A DNA stretch of 64,000 bases from Salinicola corii (GCF_008298015.1 NZ_VTPX01000001.1:1-64000), one strand, 5' to 3'. Shown: positions 35,658 through 46,462, counted from the stretch's first letter. A program made the numbers and translations. Notes: generated by a model from the sequence alone, not told the origin.

Positions 35658-35833
35658 CGGTCTTCCCTTCTTGGTTGGGCGCGCTCTCGCTTCATCCAGT
35701 TGCACGAGGCGGGAGATGGCGGGCGAAAGAAGCGCAGGCGGGGTCTAGCATCTGGCTTCCCGTCACCATGACACGGTAGGATTGGTTTGATAATCTACGC
35801 AAATGTGATCGACTTGATTAGTAAAACTTCCCA

Positions 35834-36739
35834 ATGACTCCCCTTCGCCTGGACAGCTTCGATGTATTTGTCGCGATCGTTCGCCATGGCGGCTTCCGTA
35901 CGGCGGCACTCGAGCGCGGCGTGTCTTCGTCGGCCCTGAGCCAGACGATGAACAATCTGGAGGAGACGCTGGGCATCCGGCTTCTCAATCGGACGACCCG
36001 AAGTGTTTCACCGACGGAAGCCGGGCAACGACTGCTGGAGCGACTAGCCCCGGCATTGAGCGATATCAGGCTCGCTATCGCGGAGGTCGACGAGTTGAGG
36101 GAGAGCCCATCCGGAACTCTCAGGATCAATGCGCCGGCGCCTGCCGTCGATCATCTTCTCTGCCCGCTCGCATTCGACTTCATGAACGCGTATCCCCAGG
36201 TGAACATCGAGATCATCAGTGATGCGGCGGTGATCGATATCGTCGAGCACGGTTTCGACGCCGGAGTCAGGTTCGGTAAACAGTTGGCGCGGGACATGAT
36301 CGCGCTCCCGCTTGGTCCTGCGCTTCGCTACGCGATCGTCGCGTCACCCGATTACCTGGCCAAACACGGCCAGCCGCAAGTGCCGCGCGATCTCGTCGAT
36401 CATGAATGCATAAAACGCAGGTTTCCTGGCGGCACGCTCGTCACCTGGCAATTCGTCGATGGAGACGAGCGAATCGACATTACCCCTGGCGGCCGCCTGA
36501 CGGTCAGTACGGCCCACAACGAACTGCAAGCGGCGCTGGCCAGCAGGGGAATCGCGCATGTTCTCGAAGACTATGCCAAATCCGCTCTCCTGGACGGCCG
36601 GCTGGTGGAGCTGCTGCCCGATTGGAGTCCGGTTTTACCGAGCTGGTTTCTCTATTACCCCAATCGTCGTCTCCCGAGCGCAGCCATGCGCGCGTTCCTC
36701 GATTACATGGGCCAGTACCGCTGGCCGGCAAGCGGCTGA
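35834..36739 (+). CDS. LysR-family transcriptional regulator
   Basis: This 301-residue LysR protein belongs to the CrgA/DhcR-like group ([55 protein letters not shown]). It faces the MBL/aldo-keto reductase gene pair and probably controls it. Full length, with no defects. Confidence 0.92.
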   Translation: MTPLRLDSFDVFVAIVRHGGFRTAALERGVSSSALSQTMNNLEETLGIRLLNRTTRSVSPTEAGQRLLERLAPALSDIRLAIAEVDELRESPSGTLRINAPAPAVDHLLCPLAFDFMNAYPQVNIEIISDAAVIDIVEHGFDAGVRFGKQLARDMIALPLGPALRYAIVASPDYLAKHGQPQVPRDLVDHECIKRRFPGGTLVTWQFVDGDERIDITPGGRLTVSTAHNELQAALASRGIAHVLEDYAKSALLDGRLVELLPDWSPVLPSWFLYYPNRRLPSAAMRAFLDYMGQYRWPASG

Positions 36740-36756
36740 CGCCGTCCTCGCGAGTA

Positions 36757-36924
36757 TCAGACCAGGAATTGATAGCTCACCGGCACGAAGCGAAATCCCG
36801 TGCCTGGCTGAACATGGGCTGAGCGCTCTCCATGCGTCCGTCGATCGATGATCTGAGAGGCGGGAAACGTCAAGGCCGCGAGGGTGGCACCTGCCTTGAA
36901 GAGGGAACGGCGATTGAGGCGCAT
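36757..36924 (-). pseudogene. Tat signal peptide remnant of an exported oxidoreductase
   Basis: The frame encodes MRLNRRSLFKAGATLAALTF, a clear twin-arginine signal, but only about 35 more residues follow before a stop. No domain follows, so it looks like the 5' end of a gene whose body was lost. It resembles the start of the MBL-fold gene at 34665 only in the signal motif. Confidence 0.5.
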
Positions 36925-37009
36925 GGCGTTATTCTCCCGATCATCCAACTTTGCTTCTGGTCATGATCGAAGGGCTAGTGCTCCCCGTTCTTTACTCGAC
37001 GCGCTGCCG

Positions 37010-37507
37010 TTATTCGACGCGCCGCCACTCGATCTGGATCTCGGTCCCCTCGGGTCGCCGAAACTGTTCGGTCATGCGGTCACCATTCACGACCAGCGTG
37101 AGATCATCACGTGTTCGCACGCTGCCGACCCAGTTCGGGAATGTCGAACCCAAGACACGGTTTCCACTAAATTCTCCATTGCTGTCGACAGTATAGGTGC
37201 CGAAGAACCCGATGCTGCGTGACATCGCCATGCGGTTCTCTTCATCCGTCCCCTCACCGCGAGCATTGGAAGCAAACCGAGGCGTGTCGGCATCGGTAAG
37301 TACCTCCACGAAGTGCATATCGGGCGTAAAGACGAGGAGACTGTTGGGTTTTTCTCCATAGGCGGGAATATTCTTGCCGCCAGGATCGATCGTCGCCGAC
37401 ACCATTTTCCATGTGCCCAATACCTGATTTTCAGCGCTGGTCTGTGCGAAGGCGAATGAGGACAAGGTGCCGAGGGCGAGCGCCAGCATGACGGGACGAA
37501 TAGACAT
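37010..37507 (-). CDS. Exported lipocalin-like domain protein
   Basis: This 165-residue protein has a signal peptide (MSIRPVMLALALGTLSSFAFAQ) and a lipocalin-like domain (VLGTWKMVSATID; FFGTYTVDSNGEFSGNRV). Such proteins are small periplasmic beta-barrels that may bind hydrophobic ligands. It follows the SDR gene at 37547 in the same orientation, 39 bases downstream, so they are probably cotranscribed. Confidence 0.82.
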   Translation of the reverse strand: MSIRPVMLALALGTLSSFAFAQTSAENQVLGTWKMVSATIDPGGKNIPAYGEKPNSLLVFTPDMHFVEVLTDADTPRFASNARGEGTDEENRMAMSRSIGFFGTYTVDSNGEFSGNRVLGSTFPNWVGSVRTRDDLTLVVNGDRMTEQFRRPEGTEIQIEWRRVE

Positions 37508-37546
37508 GTTTTTTCCTCTGTTCCTGGTGTCTGGGTTGCTGCGACT

Positions 37547-38380
37547 TCACGGAGCCTGGCGGTCGGCGGAATGGGCGACCTCCCGCTGCGCCTCGAGGGC
37601 CGACAGGCGCGCGGCGAGTGCCTGCGAGATCGACGCGTAGGCGGTGCTGCCCAGCGCCAACCTCAAGGGTGGCGTCGCGGTCTCGGCCGCGGAAATGATG
37701 GCGTCCACGGTGCGCGCCGCGTCGCCCTTGATCTCGAAGCTTCCGTCGCTGATTGCACGACGGACAGCGTCGGCAGGCGTCTGGTCGTAGGCAGCCACGG
37801 GGGTCGCATAAACGAGATTGGTGCCGAAATTGGTGGCGGTCGGTCCCGGCTCGGCGATGATGAAGTCGATACCGAAGGGAGCCACTTCCTGGGCCACGGA
37901 TTCGACGAAGCCTTCGATACCCCATTTGGTGGCGTGATAGAGACTGAAGCCCGGATAGGCGATCTGCCCCCCTTCGGAAGAGACCTGCACGATCCTGCCA
38001 CCGCCCTGTTCGCGAAGGCGGGGTAGGGCGGCGCGGATCAGTTGGATGGACCCGGTGAGATTGGTGGCGATCTGCCGCTCGATCTCATCTTCCGTAAGCT
38101 CTTCCGCCGCACCGAACAGGCCGTAGCCGGCATTGCTCACCACCACGTCTATCCGGCCGTGTCGCTGAAACGCGCCTTCGATGGCCGATGCCGTACTTTC
38201 CGGCTCGAGCAGATCGAGCGGGACCACATCCAGGCGTTCAGGGTACTCCCGCTCGAGCTCCGTCAGCGCCCCTTGGCGCCGTGTCGTTGCGACCACTGTA
38301 TCTCCTTGGGCCAGCAGTCGCCGTGTCATCTCGAGGCCGAGCCCCGAGGAAGCGCCGGTGATGAACCAGGTTTTCTTCAT
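37547..38380 (-). CDS. Short-chain dehydrogenase/reductase
   Basis: This 277-residue SDR has TGASSGLGLEM (cofactor binding), SNAGYGLFG, and the catalytic Ser...Tyr-x3-Lys (SSEGGQIAYPGFSLYHATKWG). It is a cytoplasmic NAD(P)-dependent oxidoreductase; the substrate is not evident. It is divergent from the LysR gene at 38491, its likely regulator, and is followed by a lipocalin-like gene. Confidence 0.92.
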   Translation of the reverse strand: MKKTWFITGASSGLGLEMTRRLLAQGDTVVATTRRQGALTELEREYPERLDVVPLDLLEPESTASAIEGAFQRHGRIDVVVSNAGYGLFGAAEELTEDEIERQIATNLTGSIQLIRAALPRLREQGGGRIVQVSSEGGQIAYPGFSLYHATKWGIEGFVESVAQEVAPFGIDFIIAEPGPTATNFGTNLVYATPVAAYDQTPADAVRRAISDGSFEIKGDAARTVDAIISAAETATPPLRLALGSTAYASISQALAARLSALEAQREVAHSADRQAP

Positions 38381-38490
38381 GCGATTACCCCCCCCTACAG
38401 GTCTGCGAATGTAGGTCTGCGAATGTAAACCACGGGAATTGGTGTTATAAGATCGTCAATATGGGATGAGGTGGTGAGGAATAATCACGA

Positions 38491-39390
38491 ATGGTGCGTC
38501 CCAGCCTGAATGACCTGGCCGCCTTCACCGCAGTCGCCAGTCATCTCAGCTTCCGCAGGGCGGCCGACGCCATGGGGGTCTCGCGCTCCGCGCTCAGCCA
38601 CACGATCATCGGGCTCGAGGGCAAACTGGGCGTCCGGCTTTTCAACCGGACGACACGCAGCGTGTCACTGACCCAGGCTGGCGCCCGGATGCTGGCTCGG
38701 CTTCACCCGGTTCTCCGGGATCTCGATCAGGCGCTCGATACCCTCTCCGAGGAGCGCGGCACGCCGACCGGTACGCTGCGGATCAATGCGAACAAGAGCG
38801 GTGCCCGTATCCTGCTGAAGGATGTCGTGCCTCCGTTTCTGGATCGCTACCCCGACGTCGAGCTCGATCTGGTGTCGGAGGGACGTCTCGTCGATGTGGT
38901 GGAACAGGGGTTCGATGCCGGCGTGCGCCTGATGGAAACGGTTCCGCAGGACATGGTAGCGGTGCCGTTCGGCGGCGAGGTTCGCTTCATCGCCGTGGCG
39001 GCGCCGTCCTACCTGGAAGGCCGGTCAAGGCCGAATACGCCCGACGATCTGCATGCGCATTGCTGCATCCGCCAACGCCTGCCCAGTGGAAAGCGCTATC
39101 GCTGGGAGTTCTCCAGACGGGGCATCGAGCTGACGGTGGACGTCCCTGGCAATCTCACTCTCGATGACAACGATCTTCTGGTACAGGCGGCCGCGGAGGG
39201 GCGTGGCATCGCCTATGTTCCCGAGCACTTCGCCCAGGCGTACCTGGGATCGGGCCAACTCGTGACCGTCCTCGATGACTGGTGCCCGCCGACGCCGGGC
39301 CTCGCGCTCTATTATCCGGCCAACCGTCATGTGCCGGCGTCATTGCGCGCGTTCATCGATATCCTGAAACAAGCGAAGCGGACGCGGTAA
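38491..39390 (+). CDS. LysR-family transcriptional regulator
   Basis: This 299-residue regulator has a LysR helix-turn-helix ([21 protein letters not shown]) and the CrgA-like [15 protein letters not shown] segment. It is divergent from the SDR gene across 110 bases, the usual layout for a LysR target. It is related to, but distinct from, the LysR at 35834. Confidence 0.93.
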   Translation: MVRPSLNDLAAFTAVASHLSFRRAADAMGVSRSALSHTIIGLEGKLGVRLFNRTTRSVSLTQAGARMLARLHPVLRDLDQALDTLSEERGTPTGTLRINANKSGARILLKDVVPPFLDRYPDVELDLVSEGRLVDVVEQGFDAGVRLMETVPQDMVAVPFGGEVRFIAVAAPSYLEGRSRPNTPDDLHAHCCIRQRLPSGKRYRWEFSRRGIELTVDVPGNLTLDDNDLLVQAAAEGRGIAYVPEHFAQAYLGSGQLVTVLDDWCPPTPGLALYYPANRHVPASLRAFIDILKQAKRTR

Positions 39391-39503
39391 GGTGGCCGCA
39401 GGGAAGGAGCTGCACGAAAGCGGTTTGAACTGGGCTTTCGCCCCAGTGTCCGAACCGTCCATCAGGCCCGGCAGGAGGGGTTGTTGTGATCACCAAGCGA
39501 GGC

Positions 39504-39529
39504 GTGCAGGAGGTATCAACCTCCTGCAC
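39504..39529. terminator. Inverted repeat between convergent genes
   Basis: A perfect 11-base stem (gtgcaggaggt / acctcctgcac) with a 4-base loop lies between the LysR gene and the convergent NTF2-like gene. There is no T run on either side, so termination would be inefficient or rho-assisted. Confidence 0.6.
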
Positions 39530-39555
39530 CCATGGTCAGGCGTGAAACGCGGGGA

Positions 39556-39975
39556 TCAAGGATCCACTCGATCCAGGATCTCATAATAGGCCGTGAGGTC
39601 GAGCCACTCTATGCCGGAGACCACCTTTCCGTCCTCCATCGACATGATGTACATGTAGCCGTTGGCGTAGGGTTTACCATCTTTTGCGGTAGTGGCGCTG
39701 TCGATCTGGGCGAACACCTTGTCCCCGTCCGCCCAGACGCCACGCACGGTGATCCGCAGTGGCTCGGCGAAGCGGGAGAAAAGCGCCGCCTCAGCGTTGG
39801 TGAAAAGATCCTCCAAGCCGTTGTAAGTACGGGCGACGGGTCCGTGTCCGGCGATCGTCCACTCGACATCCGTGGCGAAGATCGCCTCGAAGAATTTCGT
39901 GAAGTCACTCGTCGCGGCCGCGAGAGCCTCCTGGACGACTGTCAAGTTCGCTGTCTCCTGCTCTGAATATGGCAC
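39556..39975 (-). CDS. NTF2-like / SnoaL-type small protein
   Basis: This 139-residue protein has the NTF2-like fold typical of ketosteroid-isomerase/SnoaL-like proteins (TKFFEAIFATDVEWTIAGHG; ADGDKVFAQIDSATTAKDGK). I start at a GTG (39975) with aaggag just before it; the open frame extends far upstream into the TetR gene region but without support. It is divergent from the TetR gene at 40102, and the operator lies between them, so it is likely the repressor's main target. Confidence 0.8.
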   Translation of the reverse strand: MPYSEQETANLTVVQEALAAATSDFTKFFEAIFATDVEWTIAGHGPVARTYNGLEDLFTNAEAALFSRFAEPLRITVRGVWADGDKVFAQIDSATTAKDGKPYANGYMYIMSMEDGKVVSGIEWLDLTAYYEILDRVDP

Positions 39976-40036
39976 AATTCTCTCCTTGGATTGGACCGGC
40001 GTCCGGGAAGGGCGCGCCGGAATGTTTTGAACTGAT

Positions 40037-40067
40037 CGTTCCAATATTAATATGGAACGACCGTTCC
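40037..40067. promoter_or_regulatory. TetR-type operator palindromes
   Basis: Two overlapping perfect palindromes occur: cgttcca (40037-40043) with tggaacg (40053-40059), and ggaacg-ac-cgttcc (40054-40067). They lie in the 126-base gap between the NTF2-like gene and tetR, as expected for an autoregulating TetR repressor. Confidence 0.75.
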
Positions 40068-40101
40068 GTATTGTCAACGCCATGGAGGTAGTTGGAGCAT
40101 C

Positions 40102-40731
40102 ATGCCTTTGAATACGACGCCGCCCGAGCGTGGACGCCCCAAAGCGCCGGGCCGGCCCAGGGAGTTCGATCACAGCACGGCGCTCACGGCGGCGATGCAG
40201 GTGTTCTGGAAGTATGGATACGCCGGTGCGAGCATCGGCATGCTCATTGCCGAGATGGGCATCAGTCGAGCGACGCTCTACGCTTCCTTCGGAGACAAGC
40301 AGCAACTGTTCAAGCAGGTGCTGGATCTCTATGAGCGCGAAAAGGCGGCATATATGCTCGATGCCCTCGAACAGCCAACCAGTCGACGCGTGGCCGAGCA
40401 CCTCATGCGGGGAACGATCGAGCTTCAGACCAATACCGCCACCCCCAAAGGAAGCATGGGCGTTGTGCACTCGATCAGCTATGCGCCGGGCGACGAGAGC
40501 ATCCGTGAATATGTGGCCGAGCGAGGGCGGTTCTGGCGCAGCAAACTTCTCGAGCGGTTCGAACGAGCTGACCAGGAGGGTGATTTCCCCGAAACCTGCA
40601 ATCCACACGGTTTGGCTATGCTGCTAAAGGCGGCGACCGATGGCCTGCTCGTTGCTGCAAGCTCCGGCGCCAGCGAGCATGAGCTGAACGAGATAGCGTC
40701 GACTTTTCTGGATATGTGGCCCGGCCGCTAA
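40102..40731 (+). CDS. TetR-family transcriptional regulator
   Basis: This 209-residue TetR protein has an N-terminal helix-turn-helix (AGASIGMLIAEMGISRATLYASFGDKQ, about residues 46-72) and an all-helical ligand domain. A proline-rich leader precedes it. It is divergent from the NTF2-like gene, with clear operator palindromes between them. Confidence 0.92.
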   Translation: MPLNTTPPERGRPKAPGRPREFDHSTALTAAMQVFWKYGYAGASIGMLIAEMGISRATLYASFGDKQQLFKQVLDLYEREKAAYMLDALEQPTSRRVAEHLMRGTIELQTNTATPKGSMGVVHSISYAPGDESIREYVAERGRFWRSKLLERFERADQEGDFPETCNPHGLAMLLKAATDGLLVAASSGASEHELNEIASTFLDMWPGR

Positions 40732-40922
40732 CCACGAACCCCATCTTCCGGTTTTTCCGGCATCGGTCAGCCTTTCGAGATCATGTGCAGATTCTCGCTT
40801 CTCCCATGGTGGCGACTTGATCCGGCAGCCCCACCCTGGGCGCCGGGTCTTGTCTCCGGATGATCCAATCGCAGCCCCAAGGTGTCGCCGATCGGCTCGG
40901 CACTCCTTTGTCAGCCGAGCGC

Positions 40923-42155
<1,233 letters not shown>

Positions 42156-42184
42156 GGCGTACCCTCGTTATTGTGTGATGGGTA

Positions 42185-43264
42185 TCAGTTCGTTTCGTCG
42201 AGCCCCAGCAAGCGTCGGTTGCGCCCCGGGTCCGAGCCGGTGTCGGCGAAGTCGTCGAAGGCTTTGTCGGCGCGCTGGATCAGGTGGCGGTCGATGAAGG
42301 GGGCGCCCTCGGCGGCCCCTTGGGCGGCGTCCTTGAGGCAGCATTCCCATTCGAGTACCGCCCAGCCGTCATAGCCGTACTGGGTGAGCCGCGAGAAGAT
42401 ACCCTTGAAGTCGACCTGGCCATCGCCCAGCGAGCGGAAGCGCCCGGGGCGATCGACCCAGCCCTGATAGCCGCCGTAGACCCCGCTGCGGGCGCTGGGC
42501 GTGAACTCCGCATCCTTGACGTGGAACATCCCGATCCGCTCGTGATAGCGATCGATGAAGCCCAGGTAGTCGAGCTGCTGCAGCACCATGTGGCTGGGGT
42601 CGAAGAGGATCTTCGCCCGGGGGTGAGCGTCCACGGCGTCGAGGAAGCGTTCGAAGGTGGCGCCGTCGTGCAGGTCTTCCCCCGGGTGAATCTCGAAGCA
42701 CAGGTCGATGCCCTGTTCGTCGAAGACATCCAGGATCGGTCTCCAGCGACGAGCCAGCTCGGCGAAACCTTCCTCGATCAGCCCCGATGGCCGCTGCGGC
42801 CAGGGATAAAAGTAGGGCCACAGCAGGGCGCCGGAAAAAGTGCCGTGTGCCGTCAGCCCCAGGCGCCGGCTGGCACGGGCGGCGAGCTTGAGCTGTTCTT
42901 CTGCCCATTGTCGCCGCGCGTCGGGTTGCCCATGCAGGTGCGCGGGAGCGAAGCCGTCGAACAGTTCATCGAAGGCGGGATGTACCGCCACCAACTGGCC
43001 TTGCAGGTGGGTGGAAAGCTCGCTGATCGCTACACCGGCCTCGGCGCAGCGTCCGGTCAGTTCGTCGCAGTAATCCTGGCTGTCGGCGGCGAGTTCGAGA
43101 TCGATCAGGCGTGGATCGGTCGTCGGCACCTGGACGCCACGATAGCCGAGTGAGGCGGCCCAACGGGTGATCGTGTCGAGATCATTGAAAGGCGGGTGAT
43201 CGTCAAGGAACTGGGCGAGAAAGAGCGCCGGACCCTTGATGCCGGTGTCGTGAGTGCCTGTCAT
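42185..43264 (-). CDS. Sugar phosphate isomerase/epimerase (xylose-isomerase-like TIM barrel)
   Basis: This 359-residue TIM-barrel enzyme of the AP-endonuclease-2/xylose isomerase-like family has conserved metal-site segments: CFEIHPGEDLHDG, ILFDPSHMVLQQLD and FHVKDAEF. I start at the ATG at 43264, overlapping the dehydrogenase stop by 4 bases (ATGA); the longer frame is unsupported. It probably isomerises or dehydrates a keto-sugar made by the upstream dehydrogenase. Confidence 0.9.
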   Translation of the reverse strand: MTGTHDTGIKGPALFLAQFLDDHPPFNDLDTITRWAASLGYRGVQVPTTDPRLIDLELAADSQDYCDELTGRCAEAGVAISELSTHLQGQLVAVHPAFDELFDGFAPAHLHGQPDARRQWAEEQLKLAARASRRLGLTAHGTFSGALLWPYFYPWPQRPSGLIEEGFAELARRWRPILDVFDEQGIDLCFEIHPGEDLHDGATFERFLDAVDAHPRAKILFDPSHMVLQQLDYLGFIDRYHERIGMFHVKDAEFTPSARSGVYGGYQGWVDRPGRFRSLGDGQVDFKGIFSRLTQYGYDGWAVLEWECCLKDAAQGAAEGAPFIDRHLIQRADKAFDDFADTGSDPGRNRRLLGLDETN

Positions 43265-44451
43265 GTCGTTGCCTCCGCGTCGTGCCGCTGGGAAGTGTCC
43301 TCGAGGGATGTCCACTTGGCGGTGCCGGCCTGGCTTTTCAGCAGGGCCTCGATGAAGGCCATGCCGCGCAGGCCCTCGTCCATGCCGGGAACGCCCGCGG
43401 CGGCGCCGCGCTCGCCACGTCGGACGGCGTCGGCGAAGTCGCGATAGAGGTTGGCCAGCGCTTCCAGGTAGCCCTCGGGATGTCCACCGGGCAGTCGCAG
43501 GCGCTCCAGGGCTTCCGGTGCCAGGCCGGGCTGATCGATCCCCGCGCGCAGCACGCGCATGGGCTCATCAAGGCGCCGGTGGACCAAGGTATTGGGCTCC
43601 ATCTGCTGCCATTCCAGCGCGCCGCGATCGCCATACAGGCGGATCTTCAGGGCGTTCTCCTCGCCGGTGCAGACCTGGCTTGCCATCAGGGTGCCGCTGG
43701 CCCCTTCGGCGGTGCGGAACAGGGCGTCGCCGTCGTCGTCCAGCCGCCGTTGTTCGCCGTGGGTGCCGAGGGCGGCGCAGAGCTCGGTGACGTGGTGTCC
43801 CGAGATGAACTCGGCGAGGCCGAAGGCGTGCGTGCCGATGTCGGCCATGCAGCCACTGGCACCGGCGATGGCGGGATCGGTGCGCCATCCCGCCTGCTTG
43901 TTGCCGGTACCCTCGAGGTTGGTGCTGAGCCAGCCCTGGGGATATTCGACATGAATCTTGCGCAGCCGGCCGAGTTCGCCATCGCTGACCAGGCGGCGTG
44001 CCTGCCAGACCATGGGATAACCGAGATAGGTGTGGGCGAGTCCGTAGAGGCCCGGGCTCGCCTCGAGGGTGGCGGCGAGTCGGCGTGCTTCCGCCAGGGT
44101 GGTCGCCGCCGGCTTCTCGCAGAAGACATGGAAGCCAGCTTCGAGCGCGGCCTGGCTGATGGGCACGTGTAGGTGATTGGGCGTAACCACGACCAGCACA
44201 TCCATGCGTTCTCCAGCGGGGAGCTGGCGTTCGCCATCGATCAGTGATTGCCAGTCGGGGTAGAGGCGTCGTTCCGACAGGCCACAGGCCTCCCCGGTGC
44301 GGGCGTTGTTGCCGGGGTCGCGGCTGAAGCTGGCGCAGACCAGTTCCAGCTCGCCATCCAGAGCGGCGGCCAGGCGATGCACCCGGCCGATGAAGGCGCC
44401 TTCGCCGCCCCCGATCATGCCCATTCGCACGCGCCGTCTCGTTGTTGTCAT
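43261..44451 (-). CDS. Gfo/Idh/MocA-family dehydrogenase
   Basis: This 396-residue NAD(P)-dependent sugar or inositol dehydrogenase has an N-terminal Rossmann fold (VRMGMIGGGEGAFIGRVHR) with the conserved FCEKPAATTLAEA motif, and a C-terminal alpha/beta domain. It is the first gene of the operon under the LacI operator. Pairing with an isomerase/epimerase is common in inositol and keto-glycoside pathways; the true substrate cannot be read from sequence. Confidence 0.92.
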   Translation of the reverse strand: MTTTRRRVRMGMIGGGEGAFIGRVHRLAAALDGELELVCASFSRDPGNNARTGEACGLSERRLYPDWQSLIDGERQLPAGERMDVLVVVTPNHLHVPISQAALEAGFHVFCEKPAATTLAEARRLAATLEASPGLYGLAHTYLGYPMVWQARRLVSDGELGRLRKIHVEYPQGWLSTNLEGTGNKQAGWRTDPAIAGASGCMADIGTHAFGLAEFISGHHVTELCAALGTHGEQRRLDDDGDALFRTAEGASGTLMASQVCTGEENALKIRLYGDRGALEWQQMEPNTLVHRRLDEPMRVLRAGIDQPGLAPEALERLRLPGGHPEGYLEALANLYRDFADAVRRGERGAAAGVPGMDEGLRGMAFIEALLKSQAGTAKWTSLEDTSQRHDAEATT

Positions 44452-44481
44452 TTGTCCTCCACAGAATGCTCGACTGGTATA

Positions 44482-44513
44482 ACCTTTAGATGTAACCGGT
44501 TACATTTAAAGGT
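44482..44513. promoter_or_regulatory. LacI-type operator, near-perfect 32-bp palindrome
   Basis: Centred on the perfect 16-mer atgtaaccggttacat (44490-44505), the symmetry extends to acctttaga and ttaaaggt with a single mismatched pair. The central CG with TGTAACCGGTTACA is typical of LacI/GalR operators. It lies just 30 bases before the start of the dehydrogenase gene, so binding should block this operon. Confidence 0.88.
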
Positions 44514-44654
44514 AAGCTAGTCATCCAAGGGCGGAGTATCAATGCGACCTAGGTCGCGGGGCCTTGGCCGATGAGCCCGGAGTGCCGATGCAGTAGACTG
44601 GCCCGCAGCATGATGCCGAGGTGATCGACGAGATGAGGAGGTTCACAGCCAGGC

Positions 44655-45653
44655 ATGACCAATATTCGCAAGGTGGCCGAGCTGGCCGGTGTGTCGGTGG
44701 CGACGGTGTCGCGCACCTTGAGGACCCCCGACGTCGTTTCGCCGGGAACGCGTGACAAAGTGTTGGCCGCCGTCGAGCAGGCCGACTATCGACCGAATCT
44801 CACGGCGGTGCAGTTCCGGTCGCAACGGACCCGCAATCTGGTAGTGCTGGTGCCGATCATTGCCAATACCTTCTTTGCCCGGGTGATTGGTGGCATCCAG
44901 GAAGCGGCGCAGCGGCGGGGATACGGCATTCTGCTGTGCAACACACTCGGCGATGAACGTACCGAGCGGGCCTACGCCGGCCTGGTGTCGACCCGCCAGG
45001 CCGATGGCCTCATCCAGCTGCGCGCCTATGATCCCTTCACGACATCGAGCGGCCAGGCGCGCCCGCCGATGGTCAACGCCTGTGAAGTGCTCGACGCGGC
45101 GCCGTGCCCCACCGTCAAGCTCGACAACCGAGCCGCCGCCCGGGCGGTGACCGAGCATCTGCTGGCACTGGGGCACCGCCGTATCGGCATGATCAAAGGG
45201 CCGCGCAACAGCCCCTTGACCCGGGATCGTCTGCTGGGCTTCCAGGATGCCCTGGCGGCCGCCGGCCTGATGCCGGACGAGAGCCTGTGGTGTCCCGGCG
45301 ACTTCACGCCGCCCTCGGGCCATCGGGCTGCGGGTGAGCTGCTGTCGCGAGCCGATCCCCCCACGGCGATCTTCTGCGAGAGCGACGAAATGGCCATGGG
45401 CGCCATGCGGCGCATCAAGGAGGCGGGTCTTCGGGTGCCCGAGGATATCTCGGTGGCGGGGTTCGACGATATCGCCTTCGCTTCTTTCTGCGATCCTCCC
45501 CTGACGACCATTGCCCAGCCCGCCGAGGATTTCGGTCGCGAGGCCGTGGCCCTGTTGCTCGACATCATCGATGAACGGGGTGACGCAGCGTATGAGCATC
45601 GCATCATGCCCTTCGAGCTGGTGATACGAGAGAGCACCGGGCCGGCCGCTTGA
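44655..45653 (+). CDS. LacI-family transcriptional repressor
   Basis: This 332-residue LacI/GalR protein has an N-terminal helix-turn-helix (TNIRKVAELAGVSVATVSRTL) and hinge, then a periplasmic-binding-like sugar domain (VPIIANTFFARVIGGIQEAA; FCESDEMAMGAMRRIKEAGL; SVAGFDDIAFASF). It is divergent from the Gfo/Idh/MocA operon and very likely acts on the palindrome at 44482-44513. Confidence 0.94.
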   Translation: MTNIRKVAELAGVSVATVSRTLRTPDVVSPGTRDKVLAAVEQADYRPNLTAVQFRSQRTRNLVVLVPIIANTFFARVIGGIQEAAQRRGYGILLCNTLGDERTERAYAGLVSTRQADGLIQLRAYDPFTTSSGQARPPMVNACEVLDAAPCPTVKLDNRAAARAVTEHLLALGHRRIGMIKGPRNSPLTRDRLLGFQDALAAAGLMPDESLWCPGDFTPPSGHRAAGELLSRADPPTAIFCESDEMAMGAMRRIKEAGLRVPEDISVAGFDDIAFASFCDPPLTTIAQPAEDFGREAVALLLDIIDERGDAAYEHRIMPFELVIRESTGPAA

Positions 45654-45660
45654 TCCCGGC

Positions 45661-45687
45661 GGGGGTGAGACGAGCCAGTTCACCCCC
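45661..45687 (+). terminator. Candidate terminator after lacI-type gene
   Basis: An 8-base stem (gggggtga / tcaccccc) with an 11-base loop lies directly behind the repressor stop. It lacks a T run, so it is a weak candidate. Confidence 0.45.
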
Positions 45688-45847
45688 ACCAGGGACGAGC
45701 TATTACTGGGTCGAGACGTCGCTGCGGAGTGATGTCGCAACCGAAAACCGCCGTGATGCTTGACTGGCCGGGCGCGCGACATCGCGCCACGGCGCAGCCG
45801 CTCGTGATGGCTCGAGACCGTTGTGGTCCGGTCGTCGTCCTGCTCGG

Positions 45848-46237
45848 TTAGGTGTCAGCCCTGGGCAGCGTGCGATCTCGTTCGTGACGCTCCGCGAGGG
45901 GAAACGGCGGCAACCAGTGTTCACGCCGAATGGTCCATAGCTCATAGGTCGGCATGAAGCGATCGGGTACATCGAGCGTGCCCAGGTGGACTTCGATCTC
46001 GCCATCGCTCATCGAGAAGACCGAAGAGCCGCAGGTGGAGCAAAAGTAGCGTCCCTGATACTCCTGCGGCTCGCCTTCGATGGTCACTGCTTCCGCGATG
46101 TAATTGGCGGCGGCATAGAAGAGCGCGCCGTGATGCTTGCGGCAGTCCATGCAGTGGCAGATGCCGACCCGAAGAGGCTCGCCATGCGCAGTGATTCGGA
46201 TTTTGCCGCATAGGCAGCCACCAGTTGATGATTTCAT
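45848..46237 (-). CDS. GFA (CENP-V/GFA-type) zinc-binding protein
   Basis: This 129-residue protein of the glutathione-dependent formaldehyde-activating enzyme fold has all cysteine motifs: GGCLCGKIRI, CHCMDCRK and CSTCGS. These bind one or two zinc ions. The family is broad, and most members have no proven formaldehyde activity, so the function is open. No operon partner is seen. Confidence 0.9.
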   Translation of the reverse strand: MKSSTGGCLCGKIRITAHGEPLRVGICHCMDCRKHHGALFYAAANYIAEAVTIEGEPQEYQGRYFCSTCGSSVFSMSDGEIEVHLGTLDVPDRFMPTYELWTIRREHWLPPFPLAERHERDRTLPRADT

Positions 46238-46307
46238 GGTCGATTATCCTGATGAATCAGAAACGTTGTCGCCTCTCGGCCCCTGCTTGAATCACCGATG
46301 CACCCCG

Positions 46308-46381
46308 TCCAGGCGTTCGAACGCACTCGGGCGTGGTCCTCGCGGGATATTTACTAGCTCATGATCGTTGGTCAGCCGTCT
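46308..46381 (-). pseudogene. Second DUF2252 3'-end remnant
   Basis: The minus strand reads RLTNDHELVNIPRGPRPSAF then ERLDGVHR, aligning with the very end of the intact DUF2252 protein (RLHRDHAMFREDHARGAFEH, LDWVHR). Only about 25 codons remain, with unrelated sequence upstream. The intact gene lies 800 bases to the right in the same orientation. Confidence 0.65.
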
Positions 46382-46462
46382 CCTCATTCGGCGCCTCCCG
46401 TGGTGGTTGCAGCGCCGCTTTCTGTTCCGCCCATTGCAGCAGGGCATCCGATGCCGTTCACA

